From CAG-1782 sp964418255 (GTDB lineage Bacteria; Bacillota; Clostridia; Christensenellales; DTU072), in the NCBI GenBank assembly GCA_964418255.1, contig CAYQKV010000001.1, forward strand, positions 1-64,000: a stretch of 64,000 nt of DNA. The letters are read 5' to 3'. A program made the position numbers and the translations under genes. The notes below the pieces were generated by a model. It searched no databases. It worked only from the letters and a program-made list of their open reading frames with translations, and was not told the origin of the DNA. Within the stretch, counting starts at the first letter, position 1. Each line of letters opens with the position of its first letter. Shown in pieces: positions 49,862-58,115 of the stretch.

Positions 49862-50635
49862 TCAATTATACGGATTAAGCAACGATGTTGCCTGATGAAT
49901 ATAATTTTCTTTTATTTCCGAGCTTAAAATTTTCGCCATCAAAGGTTTGAATCCTTGCTCGCTATTATAATGACCGATTTGTATTATAGCATAGTTTGCG
50001 TCTTTTGCCAAACGCGCGACGTTATATTTTACGTCTCCGGTAACAAAGACGTCTGCTCCCGCGTTCATAGCTAAAATCAGGTCGTCGTCGCTCGACCCTC
50101 CTCCGCCGTTTACTACTGCTACGCGTTTTATCTTTTTTTCTTTATCGCCAATTGTGGAAAAATTTCCGTCGCCGAAAAGTTTTCCGAGTTCTTCCGCAAA
50201 TTCACGCAAAGTCTTTTCTTCTGGTAAGACGCCTATTCTCGGCGCGTCAATTCCTCCCGCCTTTTTCACGTCTTGCAAACCGATTTGCGACGCAACGTAA
50301 TCGTTAAGACCGCCGTCGCAAAAATCTACGTTTGTGTGAGCGGAATAAACCGCAATATCGTTTTTTATCGCAAGCATAGCGGCTTGCATTTGCGGATAAG
50401 ACGAGTCGATTTTTTTAATCGCGTGAAAAATAAGCGGATGATGCTCGATTATCAGGTTGCATTTTTTTTCGATTGCTTCCTTAACGACATCCAGATTTGT
50501 ATCCAAAGTTACTAATACGCCCGTTAATTCCTGTTCTATGTTTCCGATTTTCAAGCCGCAATTATCGAAATCGGCTTGAAGATTAAGCGGCGCAAACTTT
50601 TCGATAATTTCTATTACATCCTTGATTTTTGCCAT
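49862..50635 (-). CDS. Nif3-like dinuclear metal-center protein
   Basis: 257-aa member of the Nif3/YqfO/YbgI family, hexameric with a two-metal site. Family segments: EKFAPLNLQADFDNCGLKIG, LIIEHHPLIFHAIK, VYSAHTNVDFCDGGLNDYVA, and C-terminal VTGDVKYNVA with IQIGHYNSEQ. The function is unresolved in most bacteria, though some members are annotated GTP cyclohydrolase I type 2. It overlaps trmK by 22 bases, the usual pairing in Firmicutes. Confidence 0.93.
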   Translation of the reverse strand: MAKIKDVIEIIEKFAPLNLQADFDNCGLKIGNIEQELTGVLVTLDTNLDVVKEAIEKKCNLIIEHHPLIFHAIKKIDSSYPQMQAAMLAIKNDIAVYSAHTNVDFCDGGLNDYVASQIGLQDVKKAGGIDAPRIGVLPEEKTLREFAEELGKLFGDGNFSTIGDKEKKIKRVAVVNGGGGSSDDDLILAMNAGADVFVTGDVKYNVARLAKDANYAIIQIGHYNSEQGFKPLMAKILSSEIKENYIHQATSLLNPYN

Positions 50636-51267
50636 TTTTCAAGCGCCTCCGATTCTTTTTCCAGCTCAGGCGATATTTTGTGTTCGCAATTATTTTTTAT
50701 TCTTTTTATGTATTCGAGCCGAAGTTCGTTTCTTAGTTCGTATTCCTTTGTCATAGGAAAATTTTTTCCGAGATATATTTCTTCTTCCGTATAGTCGCAT
50801 TCGCCTTTCTTTGCGAAGATTACGGGATAGAATTTGTTTTTGTCGTAAATCACAAAATCTTTTTCGGCATACAAACCGTTTTCTTTCATATATTTACGTA
50901 AAATATGCGCGTCCTGATGCGGAGAAAGCACATAACAATCGCACTCGTGCGGATATGAAACAATTTTTACCGTTTCATTTCCGCCTAACCCAGCGATAAC
51001 CGCGCAAGCTACTTTTTCTTTTATAGGAGCAAAACCGTCCCCTTCGAAAAAGTCGACAAAATCGGAAACGCCGTATTTTGCGGCATATTCCATAGCTTTA
51101 GATAGACTGCGTTTACTTATGTCCACGCCTATTCCGTGCGCGCATTTACCCGATAAAACGGCGGCGACGATTATTTTTCCGTGGTCGCAGCCTATATCGA
51201 CGACAGTGCCGTCGGTTGCGGGAATTTCATTATACAGCGCGTTCAAACGACCGCTTAAACGTAACAT
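50614..51267 (-). CDS. trmK: tRNA (adenine-22-N1) methyltransferase TrmK
   Basis: SAM-dependent methyltransferase for m1A22 of tRNAs (217 aa). SAM motif VVDIGCDHGKIIVAAVLSG, GIGVDISKRSLSKA, AVIAGLGGNETVKI, YVLSPHQDAHILRKY; a helical C-terminus (about 155-217). It starts on the rpoD stop (TAATG) and sits in the common dnaG-rpoD-trmK-nif3 cluster. Confidence 0.93.
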   Translation of the reverse strand: MLRLSGRLNALYNEIPATDGTVVDIGCDHGKIIVAAVLSGKCAHGIGVDISKRSLSKAMEYAAKYGVSDFVDFFEGDGFAPIKEKVACAVIAGLGGNETVKIVSYPHECDCYVLSPHQDAHILRKYMKENGLYAEKDFVIYDKNKFYPVIFAKKGECDYTEEEIYLGKNFPMTKEYELRNELRLEYIKRIKNNCEHKISPELEKESEALEKWQKSRM

Positions 51268-52334
51268 TATCTGTCGAGAAAGTCCTGAAATTTTTTCATT
51301 TTGTTCGGGTGACGGAGTTTTCTTAACGCTTTTGCCTCTATCTGTCTGATTCTTTCACGCGTGACGTTAAATTCTTTTCCGACTTCTTCGAGAGTACGCG
51401 GACGGTTGTCTCTAAGCCCGTAACGTAAAATAAGAACGGCGGCTTCCCGTGGAGCAAGGCTTGTAAGAATTTCTTCTATAAGCTCTTTCCTCTCTTTCAT
51501 TTCCGCTACTTCTATCTGGCTTGCCGTGCTCTTGTCTTCGATAAAATCTCCGAGATGGCTGTCGTCTTCTTCGCCTATCGGCGTTTCCAGCGAGACGGGG
51601 TCGTGCGCTATTTTCTGTATTTCGACTACTTTCGATTCGGGAATTCCCATTGCTTCGGCTATTTCCGTTTGCGTAGGTTCTCTTCCGAGTTTTTGCAGCA
51701 ACATTCTGCTAACTTTTGTCAGTTTATTTATGGTTTCCACCATATGAACGGGAATTCGTATCGTCCTTGCCTGGTCGGCAAGAGAACGAGTAATCGCCTG
51801 TCTTATCCACCACGTGGCGTAAGTGGAAAACTTAAAACCCTTTGTATAATCGAATTTTTCGACGGCTTTCATAAGCCCGAGATTGCCTTCCTGTATCAAA
51901 TCGAGGAATTGCATACCGCGTCCTACGTATCGTTTTGCAATGCTTACCACGAGACGAAGATTGGCGTTTATGAGTTGCTTTTTAGCCTCTTCGTCGCCTT
52001 GACTCATTTTTTCAGCAAGAGCAAGTTCTTCCTGAGCGTTCAGAAGCGGGACCCTGCCTATATCTTTAAGATACATTTTGACTGAGTCGTCGATATTGAC
52101 CTCGCTCATTATTTTTTGGAGCATCTGGTCGTTGATTTTGCCTTGTTCTTCTACGTTGATAACTTTTATCCCTTTTTTTGCAAGATAATCGTATACTTCG
52201 TCGAGTTCTTTGGCGTCAAGTTGAATTCTGTCCATTCTGTTTAGAAGTTCGTCTTCGGGAATGGCTTTTTTCTCCTTATACGCTTCGATAATTTTTTCAA
52301 GTTCCTGCTTCGTACGTTCGTCGTATTCCGGCAT
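51267..52334 (-). CDS. rpoD: Primary sigma factor (sigma-A/RpoD)
   Basis: Housekeeping sigma factor (355 aa). Region 1.2 (VKMYLKDIGRVPLLNAQEELALA), region 2 (DLIQEGNLGLMKAVEKFDYTKGFKFSTYATWWIRQAI), region 3 (RTIRIPVHMVETINKL) and region 4 with the -35-reading helix (EEVGKEFNVTRERIRQIEAKAL). A shortened region 1.1. It should recognise the TTGACA/TATAAT promoters seen across the window. It follows dnaG by 14 bases. Confidence 0.98.
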   Translation of the reverse strand: MPEYDERTKQELEKIIEAYKEKKAIPEDELLNRMDRIQLDAKELDEVYDYLAKKGIKVINVEEQGKINDQMLQKIMSEVNIDDSVKMYLKDIGRVPLLNAQEELALAEKMSQGDEEAKKQLINANLRLVVSIAKRYVGRGMQFLDLIQEGNLGLMKAVEKFDYTKGFKFSTYATWWIRQAITRSLADQARTIRIPVHMVETINKLTKVSRMLLQKLGREPTQTEIAEAMGIPESKVVEIQKIAHDPVSLETPIGEEDDSHLGDFIEDKSTASQIEVAEMKERKELIEEILTSLAPREAAVLILRYGLRDNRPRTLEEVGKEFNVTRERIRQIEAKALRKLRHPNKMKKFQDFLDR

Positions 52335-52348
52335 TTTACACCTCTCTT

Positions 52349-54136
52349 TTACTTTTTCATCTGCGTGAGCATTACAATTTTTTGTTTCAATACTGATTTT
52401 TTCTCTTCGTCTTTCTCATTATTCAATTCCGCTACGGTTTTCTTGATTTCCTTATCAACGTACCTTTTATGCAGTTTTTTGACACATTGTTCATAAAAAA
52501 TCGCTTGATTTTCCATTTTAACGTCGTCAGTTGCGCATATGATTTCGTCCGCTTCTTCCTTACTTGTCAAGTCGTATAATCTCGAAGCAATCGGTAAAGT
52601 TGCGCTTTTTGCGCATTCGTCGATATAGTTAAAAATTTTAACTATCCCTTCGTTTTCGAAATAGTCTGCGGTTACGTCTCCGTATCTTACGTAGTCTTTT
52701 CCGAATACCATAGAAGAAATAACGTATCTTTCAGCTATCGATAGAGCGTTGTTTTCCGTTTTGGTCGTCGTTTCGCTTTGTTCGGACGAAGTTAAAACGT
52801 CTTTTTCCACAGCAGGTTTTTCGCTTTGCAGATAAGATAAAATCCTGTCCTGCGAAAGCCCGGCAACCGAACTCACTTTTTCTACGTAAACGGCTCTTTC
52901 TACGTTATCGAGTTCGTTAAGGACGCCTACCGTTTCTTTTACGTATTTTACCCTTTCGTCATAGCTGTCGAACGAATATTTTTCTTCTATTTTCTTTAAT
53001 CTGAAATCGACAAGCGGAAGCGCGGCGTCGACAAGATTGAGATATCCGTCTTTTCCGAATTTTTTAACGTAGTCGTCCGGGTCGAGGTTGTTGGTCAGTT
53101 GAACTACTTTAACTTCAAGTCCTTCGTTTTTAAGAAGAGAAAGACCTTTAAGAGTAGCCGCTTGCCCAGCCGAGTCACCGTCGTAAGAGACGTAAACGAT
53201 ATCGGCAAAACGCTTTATTTCGCGGCATTGTTCTGGCGTGAGCGCGGTTCCCATAGAAGCTACTACGTTCCGAACTCCCGCCTGAAACAAACTGATTACG
53301 TCCATATGCCCTTCGACGAGTATCATCGCCCTGTTGCCCGAAGGAACGTACTGTTTGTACATATTTATCCCGAACAGATTTTTCCTTTTGTTGAAAGCGG
53401 GCGTTGTCGAAGTATTCTTATATTTAGCGTGGTTAGGCTTTGGTTCGAGACTTCGTCCCGTAAAACCTATTACTTTACCCGAAGCGCTGATAATGGGAAT
53501 AATAAGCCTTTTGGCGAAAAAATCATAGGTTCTTCCTTCGTCGGTTACGCCGACCACCCCCGCTTCTTTCATAGATTCGACTGTGTATCCCTTTGTTTTA
53601 AGATAATCTACAAGCGAAGAATAGTCGTAAGAATAACCTATTCCGAATTTTTTTATAGTCGAACTCGTCAGTTCTCTTCCCGCGAGGTAACTTAACGCGG
53701 GTTCTCCTTCGTCTTTTCTTAGATTATTATGATAAAAAAGCGCGGCTTCGCGGTTTATTGCGTAAATTTTTTCAAGCTGTTCTTTTTGCTTTTTGTATTT
53801 GACGTCTACGGCGCGTTCGGGAACTTCCAAACCTGCTTTTTTAGCAAGTTTTTCTATTGCTTCACCGAAAGAAAGTTTATCCATTTCCATTACGAAATTG
53901 ATAATATCTCCTTTCTTTCCGCAACCGTAGCATATAAAAAACTGGTGAAAAGTTTTTACCTGAAAAGAGGGCGTTTTCTCGTGATGAAAGGGGCAACACG
54001 CCCAGTAATCGCGTCCTTTACGTTGTAACGATACATAGTCGCCTATTACGTCGACTATATCGAGTTTATCTTTGAGTTGCTGAATAAAACTACCCGAATC
54101 CGTCTGCCTCTCTCCTTTCGTTTTATAATTCGACAA
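52349..54136 (-). CDS. dnaG: DNA primase DnaG (start uncertain)
   Basis: Replication primase (about 595 aa). Zinc-binding domain CCPFHHEKTPSF...YGCGKKGD; TOPRIM core with LVEGHMDVISLFQAG and VYVSYDGDSAGQAA; a C-terminal helicase-binding region (from about 450). No ATG or GTG lies near the expected N-terminus. The frame opens at a TTG about 17 codons before the conserved start segment (FIQQLKDKLDIVDVI), without a good SD, while AAAGGAG lies downstream of that TTG with no normal start codon after it. The true start may be the TTG or an ATT. Confidence 0.93.
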   Translation of the reverse strand: MSNYKTKGERQTDSGSFIQQLKDKLDIVDVIGDYVSLQRKGRDYWACCPFHHEKTPSFQVKTFHQFFICYGCGKKGDIINFVMEMDKLSFGEAIEKLAKKAGLEVPERAVDVKYKKQKEQLEKIYAINREAALFYHNNLRKDEGEPALSYLAGRELTSSTIKKFGIGYSYDYSSLVDYLKTKGYTVESMKEAGVVGVTDEGRTYDFFAKRLIIPIISASGKVIGFTGRSLEPKPNHAKYKNTSTTPAFNKRKNLFGINMYKQYVPSGNRAMILVEGHMDVISLFQAGVRNVVASMGTALTPEQCREIKRFADIVYVSYDGDSAGQAATLKGLSLLKNEGLEVKVVQLTNNLDPDDYVKKFGKDGYLNLVDAALPLVDFRLKKIEEKYSFDSYDERVKYVKETVGVLNELDNVERAVYVEKVSSVAGLSQDRILSYLQSEKPAVEKDVLTSSEQSETTTKTENNALSIAERYVISSMVFGKDYVRYGDVTADYFENEGIVKIFNYIDECAKSATLPIASRLYDLTSKEEADEIICATDDVKMENQAIFYEQCVKKLHKRYVDKEIKKTVAELNNEKDEEKKSVLKQKIVMLTQMKK

Positions 54137-54177
54137 ATTTCGACGAGTATCCTAAGCGTTTTATCCTTAAAAAAATG

Positions 54178-54486
54178 TTATTTGTTGAATTTTGCGCGCA
54201 AAGCGAGATAAATTGAACTTAAATCCAACATATATTTGGTTTTGGCTTCATTATCAAGCCTGTTATAGACGTCGTTTTCTATCAAGCGTCCGAGCGGGTC
54301 GGAAACAAAATCGTCGCTTGCAACCACTTCGGAAATAATGCTGTTCATTCGAGAAATGTCCTGTTTGGTAAGTTTTTGGGAATTCATATAAAAAACTTCG
54401 TCGTCCACAGGGTTGAATCGACTCTGATTTAATCTGATTTTTGCTTCTTTTACGTATTTTTTCCATTCGTCCGTTCGTTTATTCAT
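54178..54486 (-). CDS. Hypothetical 102-aa protein upstream of dnaG
   Basis: Unrecognised soluble protein, highly charged and mostly helical, with no membrane segment, no Cys and no clear motif. The ATG has GGAGG 5 bases upstream, which supports expression; an earlier in-frame TTG overlaps the SD. It ends about 40 bases before dnaG and may be cotranscribed with dnaG-rpoD. Codon use looks like the neighbours. No function is proposed. Confidence 0.75.
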   Translation of the reverse strand: MNKRTDEWKKYVKEAKIRLNQSRFNPVDDEVFYMNSQKLTKQDISRMNSIISEVVASDDFVSDPLGRLIENDVYNRLDNEAKTKYMLDLSSIYLALRAKFNK

Positions 54487-54604
54487 ATGTGCCTCCATTG
54501 TTTTATTTAATTTTATAACAATACGGCATAAAATTTATACGGCGGACATAATTACGGTTTATTCGACAAATTAAGACAAATTTTTCCGCTGTTTATGAAA
54601 TTGA

Positions 54605-54633
54605 TTGACAATCGAAGGAAAATAATATAGAAT
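54605..54633 (+). promoter_or_regulatory. Promoter of rpsU
   Basis: TTGACA, 17 bases, TAGAAT, 35 bases before the rpsU ATG. SD GGGAGGTG follows. Confidence 0.85.
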
Positions 54634-54668
54634 ATTTAGGAAATCTTTTCCAAGGGAGGTGAAACTCA

Positions 54669-54842
54669 ATGGCAACTGTATACGTAAAAGAAAACGAATC
54701 GGTAGACAGCGCGTTCCGTCGCTGGAAAAGAAAATGTTCTAACGATGGTATCATCGGAGACCTCAAACGTCACGAAGTTTACGAAAAACCCAGCGTAAGA
54801 AGAAAAAAGAAAGCCGAAAACGCTAAGAAAAGAAAATATTGA
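54669..54842 (+). CDS. rpsU: 30S ribosomal protein S21
   Basis: 57-aa basic ribosomal protein: TVYVKENESVDSAFRRWKRK is the family signature, followed by the Arg/Lys-rich tail VRRKKKAENAKKRKY. SD GGGAGGTG lies 8 bases before the ATG. It has its own promoter and terminator. It is opposite in orientation to the HIT gene with which it is often grouped. Confidence 0.98.
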   Translation: MATVYVKENESVDSAFRRWKRKCSNDGIIGDLKRHEVYEKPSVRRKKKAENAKKRKY

Positions 54843-54861
54843 TTGCTTTTCATTAAAAAAT

Positions 54862-54888
54862 AAAGACGCAACTTTGTTGCGTCTTTTT
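54862..54888. terminator. Bidirectional terminator between rpsU and the HIT gene
   Basis: AAAGACGCAA-CTT-TTGCGTCTTT stem with T5 on the plus side and an A-rich run on the other, which gives a T-run on the minus strand too. Confidence 0.9.
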
Positions 54889-54914
54889 CGTTATCGTTGA
54901 TTATAAAATACAAA

Positions 54915-55250
54915 TCAACACATCCTCTCCCCTAATTTTTCTCCGCCGAGCAAGTGAATGTGTAAGTGTTTAACGCTTTGGCAACCGTTCGTTCCTTTGT
55001 TTGTAATCATTCTGAAACCGTCTTTTAAGCCGAGTTCGTCGATGAGACTCGTTATCTTCGTTAAAATTCTTGTCAGAAGCTCGGGGGCCTTCGATGCAAT
55101 ATCTGCGATATCGTCAAAATGTTTTTTCGGTATCGCCAAATAATGCAACGCGGCTTGCGGCGCAATATCTTTGATTATGACGAAATCCTCGTTTTCGAAT
55201 ACTTTGTTTCCGTCGCCGTTTGCTATTTTACAGAATAAACAATCAGACAT
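54915..55250 (-). CDS. HIT family (histidine triad) nucleotide-binding protein
   Basis: Small Hint-type phosphoramidase/nucleotide hydrolase (111 aa). Starts SDCLFCKIANGDGNKVFENE; the catalytic triad motif is KHLHIHLLGG at about 95-104; a zinc-type CxxC is near the N-terminus. It is the last gene of the hrcA operon; SD AAGGAGG overlaps the mtaB stop. Confidence 0.96.
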   Translation of the reverse strand: MSDCLFCKIANGDGNKVFENEDFVIIKDIAPQAALHYLAIPKKHFDDIADIASKAPELLTRILTKITSLIDELGLKDGFRMITNKGTNGCQSVKHLHIHLLGGEKLGERMC

Positions 55251-55255
55251 AAGTT

Positions 55256-56491
55256 CTAAACCTCCTTTAATCCGTCTTTATAAATTGTCGATGGAGTTGC
55301 GTAAACAATTTCTCCTTCGTTTCCTGTCGTGTAAATTCTTATATAATTTCGAGAATAACCTACGCCAAATCCGTCTTTTTCTTCTTCGATGACGACTTCG
55401 TGCGTTTTCCCTAAATTTGCTTTCAAGAAATCATTGTGCAGTATCTTCTTTTCATCGGATAATGCTTTTTTACGCGCTTTCACCTTTTCAGCCGATAAAA
55501 CGGGGTAAAGCGCGGCTCGCGTTCCGCTTCGTGCGGAAAACGGGAAAATATGCAAATCGGAAAAAGCGGCTTCTTTGACAAATTTTTTCGTATTTTCAAA
55601 CGCTTCATCCGTTTCCGTCGGAAAACCTACTATTACGTCTGTCGTTATAGCCGACAAATGGTCGTATTTTCTTATTAAATCTATCTTTTCGAGATATTCT
55701 CCTGCGGCGTAATGTCTGTTCATATCTTTAAGAACTTTATCGTCGCCGCTTTGAAGAGACAGATGGAAATGCGGACAGAATTTTTTAAGCCCGAACGCCG
55801 CGTCGAGCAATTCTTCCGTTATTTTTTCCGCATAAATCGAGCCGAGGCGTATTCTCACGTCAACGTTCGATAAGGCTTTCAGAAGTTCCGATAAGGTCGT
55901 CCCGCAGTCTTTTCCGTACGCCATTATATCTACGCCCGTAAGAACGATTTCCTTGGTTTTGGGCGCGAGAATATTTATTTCGGAAACAACGTCTTCAATT
56001 TTTCTCGAACGGCTCCTACCTCTTAAATACGGAATAATACAATAAGAACAAAAATTGTTGCATCCGTCCTGTATCTTTACGAACGTACGCGTTCTGTGCG
56101 GCGCGGTTATGCCGCCGTTTTCATATGTTACGGGTAAGTTAGTCGAGTTGATATTGAACTCGTCGTCTTCGAGGCGTTCGGTTACGGCAAATTTGTCCGC
56201 CGTTCCGGAAACGTATATTACCCCGTCTTTTTTGAAACTATCGGGATTATTCTGCGACGCGCATCCGAGGATAAAAACTTTTGCGTCCAGGTTAAGCGCG
56301 CGACAACGGGAAACGGCTTGTCTCGATTTTCTTTCCGCTTCCGCCGTAACGGCGCAGGTATTCAGAATATAAGCGTCGGCTCGTTCAAGGTTTTGCACGA
56401 CGGTATGTCCGTCAAAAGAAAGTTTTTCGCTTATGACGTCGCATTCGTATTGATTGACCTTACAGCCAAGATTGAATACCGATACTTTCAA
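55256..56491 (-). CDS. mtaB: tRNA t6A37 methylthiotransferase MtaB
   Basis: Radical SAM methylthiotransferase making ms2t6A at position 37 (411 aa). The N-terminal UPF0004 domain has cluster cysteines in LGCKVNQYE, LNTCAVT and LGCASQ; the radical SAM CxxxCxxC is in DGCNNFCSYCIIPYLRGRSRS; there is a C-terminal TRAM domain (from about 340). The N-terminal VFNLGCKVNQYE distinguishes MtaB from MiaB. It overlaps rsmE by 4 bases. Confidence 0.95.
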   Translation of the reverse strand: MKVSVFNLGCKVNQYECDVISEKLSFDGHTVVQNLERADAYILNTCAVTAEAERKSRQAVSRCRALNLDAKVFILGCASQNNPDSFKKDGVIYVSGTADKFAVTERLEDDEFNINSTNLPVTYENGGITAPHRTRTFVKIQDGCNNFCSYCIIPYLRGRSRSRKIEDVVSEINILAPKTKEIVLTGVDIMAYGKDCGTTLSELLKALSNVDVRIRLGSIYAEKITEELLDAAFGLKKFCPHFHLSLQSGDDKVLKDMNRHYAAGEYLEKIDLIRKYDHLSAITTDVIVGFPTETDEAFENTKKFVKEAAFSDLHIFPFSARSGTRAALYPVLSAEKVKARKKALSDEKKILHNDFLKANLGKTHEVVIEEEKDGFGVGYSRNYIRIYTTGNEGEIVYATPSTIYKDGLKEV

Positions 56492-57198
56492 TTAAAACTT
56501 CCTTCCGCCTTGTCGTTTACAAGCGCGCACGCGGAAACTACCGCAGTAGCAACCCGCATAATTCTCTTTCCGAGAGAATAAGTCTTTATCCCCTCTTTAT
56601 GCGCAAAAGCGATTTCTTCTTCGGAAAAGCCGCCTTCCGTTCCGATAAATATACTTATTTCTTTACTTTTAATCAGCGTATCACGAACAAAATTCTTATC
56701 CTCGAATTCGTAAAACAGGAAAACTTCTCCTGTTTTAGCTTGCGTTACGGCTTCTTCGAATGTAATTTGTTCGTTTATTGTAGCAAGACGCGCTCTTCCG
56801 CATTGTTTACTGCTTTCGAGGACGATTTTATTAAGTCGTTCGTAATTTATTTCTTTGACGTTACAACGTTCGGAAACGAACGGCGTAATGGAATTTACTC
56901 CCATTTCAACCGCTTTCTGCACTACGGAATCAATATCTTTATTGTTCCCTATATAAAGATTCAGTTTGAAATCCGATTCAACGGGATTAAAAACGCGTTT
57001 ATCGATTTTCGCAATGAGAAAATCGCGATTGATTTCTTTAATCGTGGCGTAATAGTCGTAATTTCCATTGTCGCATAGTATAAGTTTATAACCTACTTTG
57101 TGACGGGTTACTTTCACCGCGTGGTAAAATTCGTCGCCGCTCAATTTTACAATGTCGCCGTTTATTTTTTCGTCGCAAAAAAAACGCTTTAAGTCCAT
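56488..57198 (-). CDS. rsmE: 16S rRNA (uracil-1498-N3) methyltransferase
   Basis: SPOUT-fold methyltransferase (236 aa). PUA-like N-terminal domain; VVQKAVEMGVNSITPFVSERC, LESSKQCGRARLATI and the knot segment FIGTEGGFSEEEIAFA with SLGKRIMRVATAVVSA. The ATG two bases after the prmA stop is chosen; an earlier in-frame start inside prmA would add ten unrelated residues. Confidence 0.96.
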   Translation of the reverse strand: MDLKRFFCDEKINGDIVKLSGDEFYHAVKVTRHKVGYKLILCDNGNYDYYATIKEINRDFLIAKIDKRVFNPVESDFKLNLYIGNNKDIDSVVQKAVEMGVNSITPFVSERCNVKEINYERLNKIVLESSKQCGRARLATINEQITFEEAVTQAKTGEVFLFYEFEDKNFVRDTLIKSKEISIFIGTEGGFSEEEIAFAHKEGIKTYSLGKRIMRVATAVVSACALVNDKAEGSFN

Positions 57199-57200
57199 AT

Positions 57201-58115
57201 CTAAAAAACAAAGCGAAGCGCGTCCCATTCGCCCATTGTTTCCTCTTTGGAAAGAGTCAGTCCGGCTTTAACGAATGCGTCGATTACCTCTTTTTTCCGC
57301 TCGTGAATTATTCCCGAACAGATAAGACACGCGTTCTCGTTCATATGTTTTGTCAAACCCATACTCAGTCTTATAAGTATATCCGCCGTGAGGTTGGCAA
57401 GAATTACGTCCGCTTTTTTCTCTTTCTTGGTAAGCAGGTCGGCAAGCTCTATAACGACTTTTTTATCGACATTGTTCAAAGCGGCGTTTTCTTTTGCTGC
57501 TTTCACTGCCACGCTGTCAATATCGCACATATAACAGCTTTTTGCGCCGCTGAGCATTGCGCCTACCCCGAGAATTCCGCTACCTGTGCCTACGTCGATT
57601 ACGTTTTTTTCTTTGAAATCAACGTCGCTCATAAGTTTCAGGCACATTTTGGTGGACTCGTGTTCTCCCGTACCGAACGCCATACCCGGGTCGATAAGGA
57701 TAACGGTCTTATCTTCCGCCGACTTATAGTTAATCCATTCGGGAACGATTGCATATTTTCCGATTTCTATCGGCGAATAATACCTCTTCCAACAGTCGTA
57801 CCAACTCTCGTCGTCGACTTCATTTATTGTAATTTCGCCAGCCGTATAACCGTTTTCTTTTATTACGTTTTTAATCTCGTTAAGTTTTGCGTCGAGTTCT
57901 TCTTTGCTTACGAAGCCGCTTACTTTGGCTATTTCGCTTTTTTTGAAAACGTCTTCGTCGACGTAATCCCACATCAGATTGCTTCTGAGAATGTCCATAA
58001 CGTCGTTTTTATCGATAATTTTTACTCCGCCGCCGCAACCCACGCTGAAAAACACGTCGGCAATCAGGTCGGTGTATTCGGAGGTCGTATTGACGGTTAT
58101 TTCATACCATTTCAT
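57201..58115 (-). CDS. prmA: Ribosomal protein L11 methyltransferase
   Basis: SAM-dependent trimethylation of L11 (304 aa). Motifs: DPGMAFGTGEHESTKMCLKL, NVIDVGTGSGILGVGA, CDIDSVAVKAAKENA and ILANLTADILIRL. The N-terminal substrate-binding domain begins MKWYEITV. Start overlaps the dnaJ stop (TAATG). Downstream of dnaJ in the heat-shock operon, as in many Firmicutes. Confidence 0.97.
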   Translation of the reverse strand: MKWYEITVNTTSEYTDLIADVFFSVGCGGGVKIIDKNDVMDILRSNLMWDYVDEDVFKKSEIAKVSGFVSKEELDAKLNEIKNVIKENGYTAGEITINEVDDESWYDCWKRYYSPIEIGKYAIVPEWINYKSAEDKTVILIDPGMAFGTGEHESTKMCLKLMSDVDFKEKNVIDVGTGSGILGVGAMLSGAKSCYMCDIDSVAVKAAKENAALNNVDKKVVIELADLLTKKEKKADVILANLTADILIRLSMGLTKHMNENACLICSGIIHERKKEVIDAFVKAGLTLSKEETMGEWDALRFVF

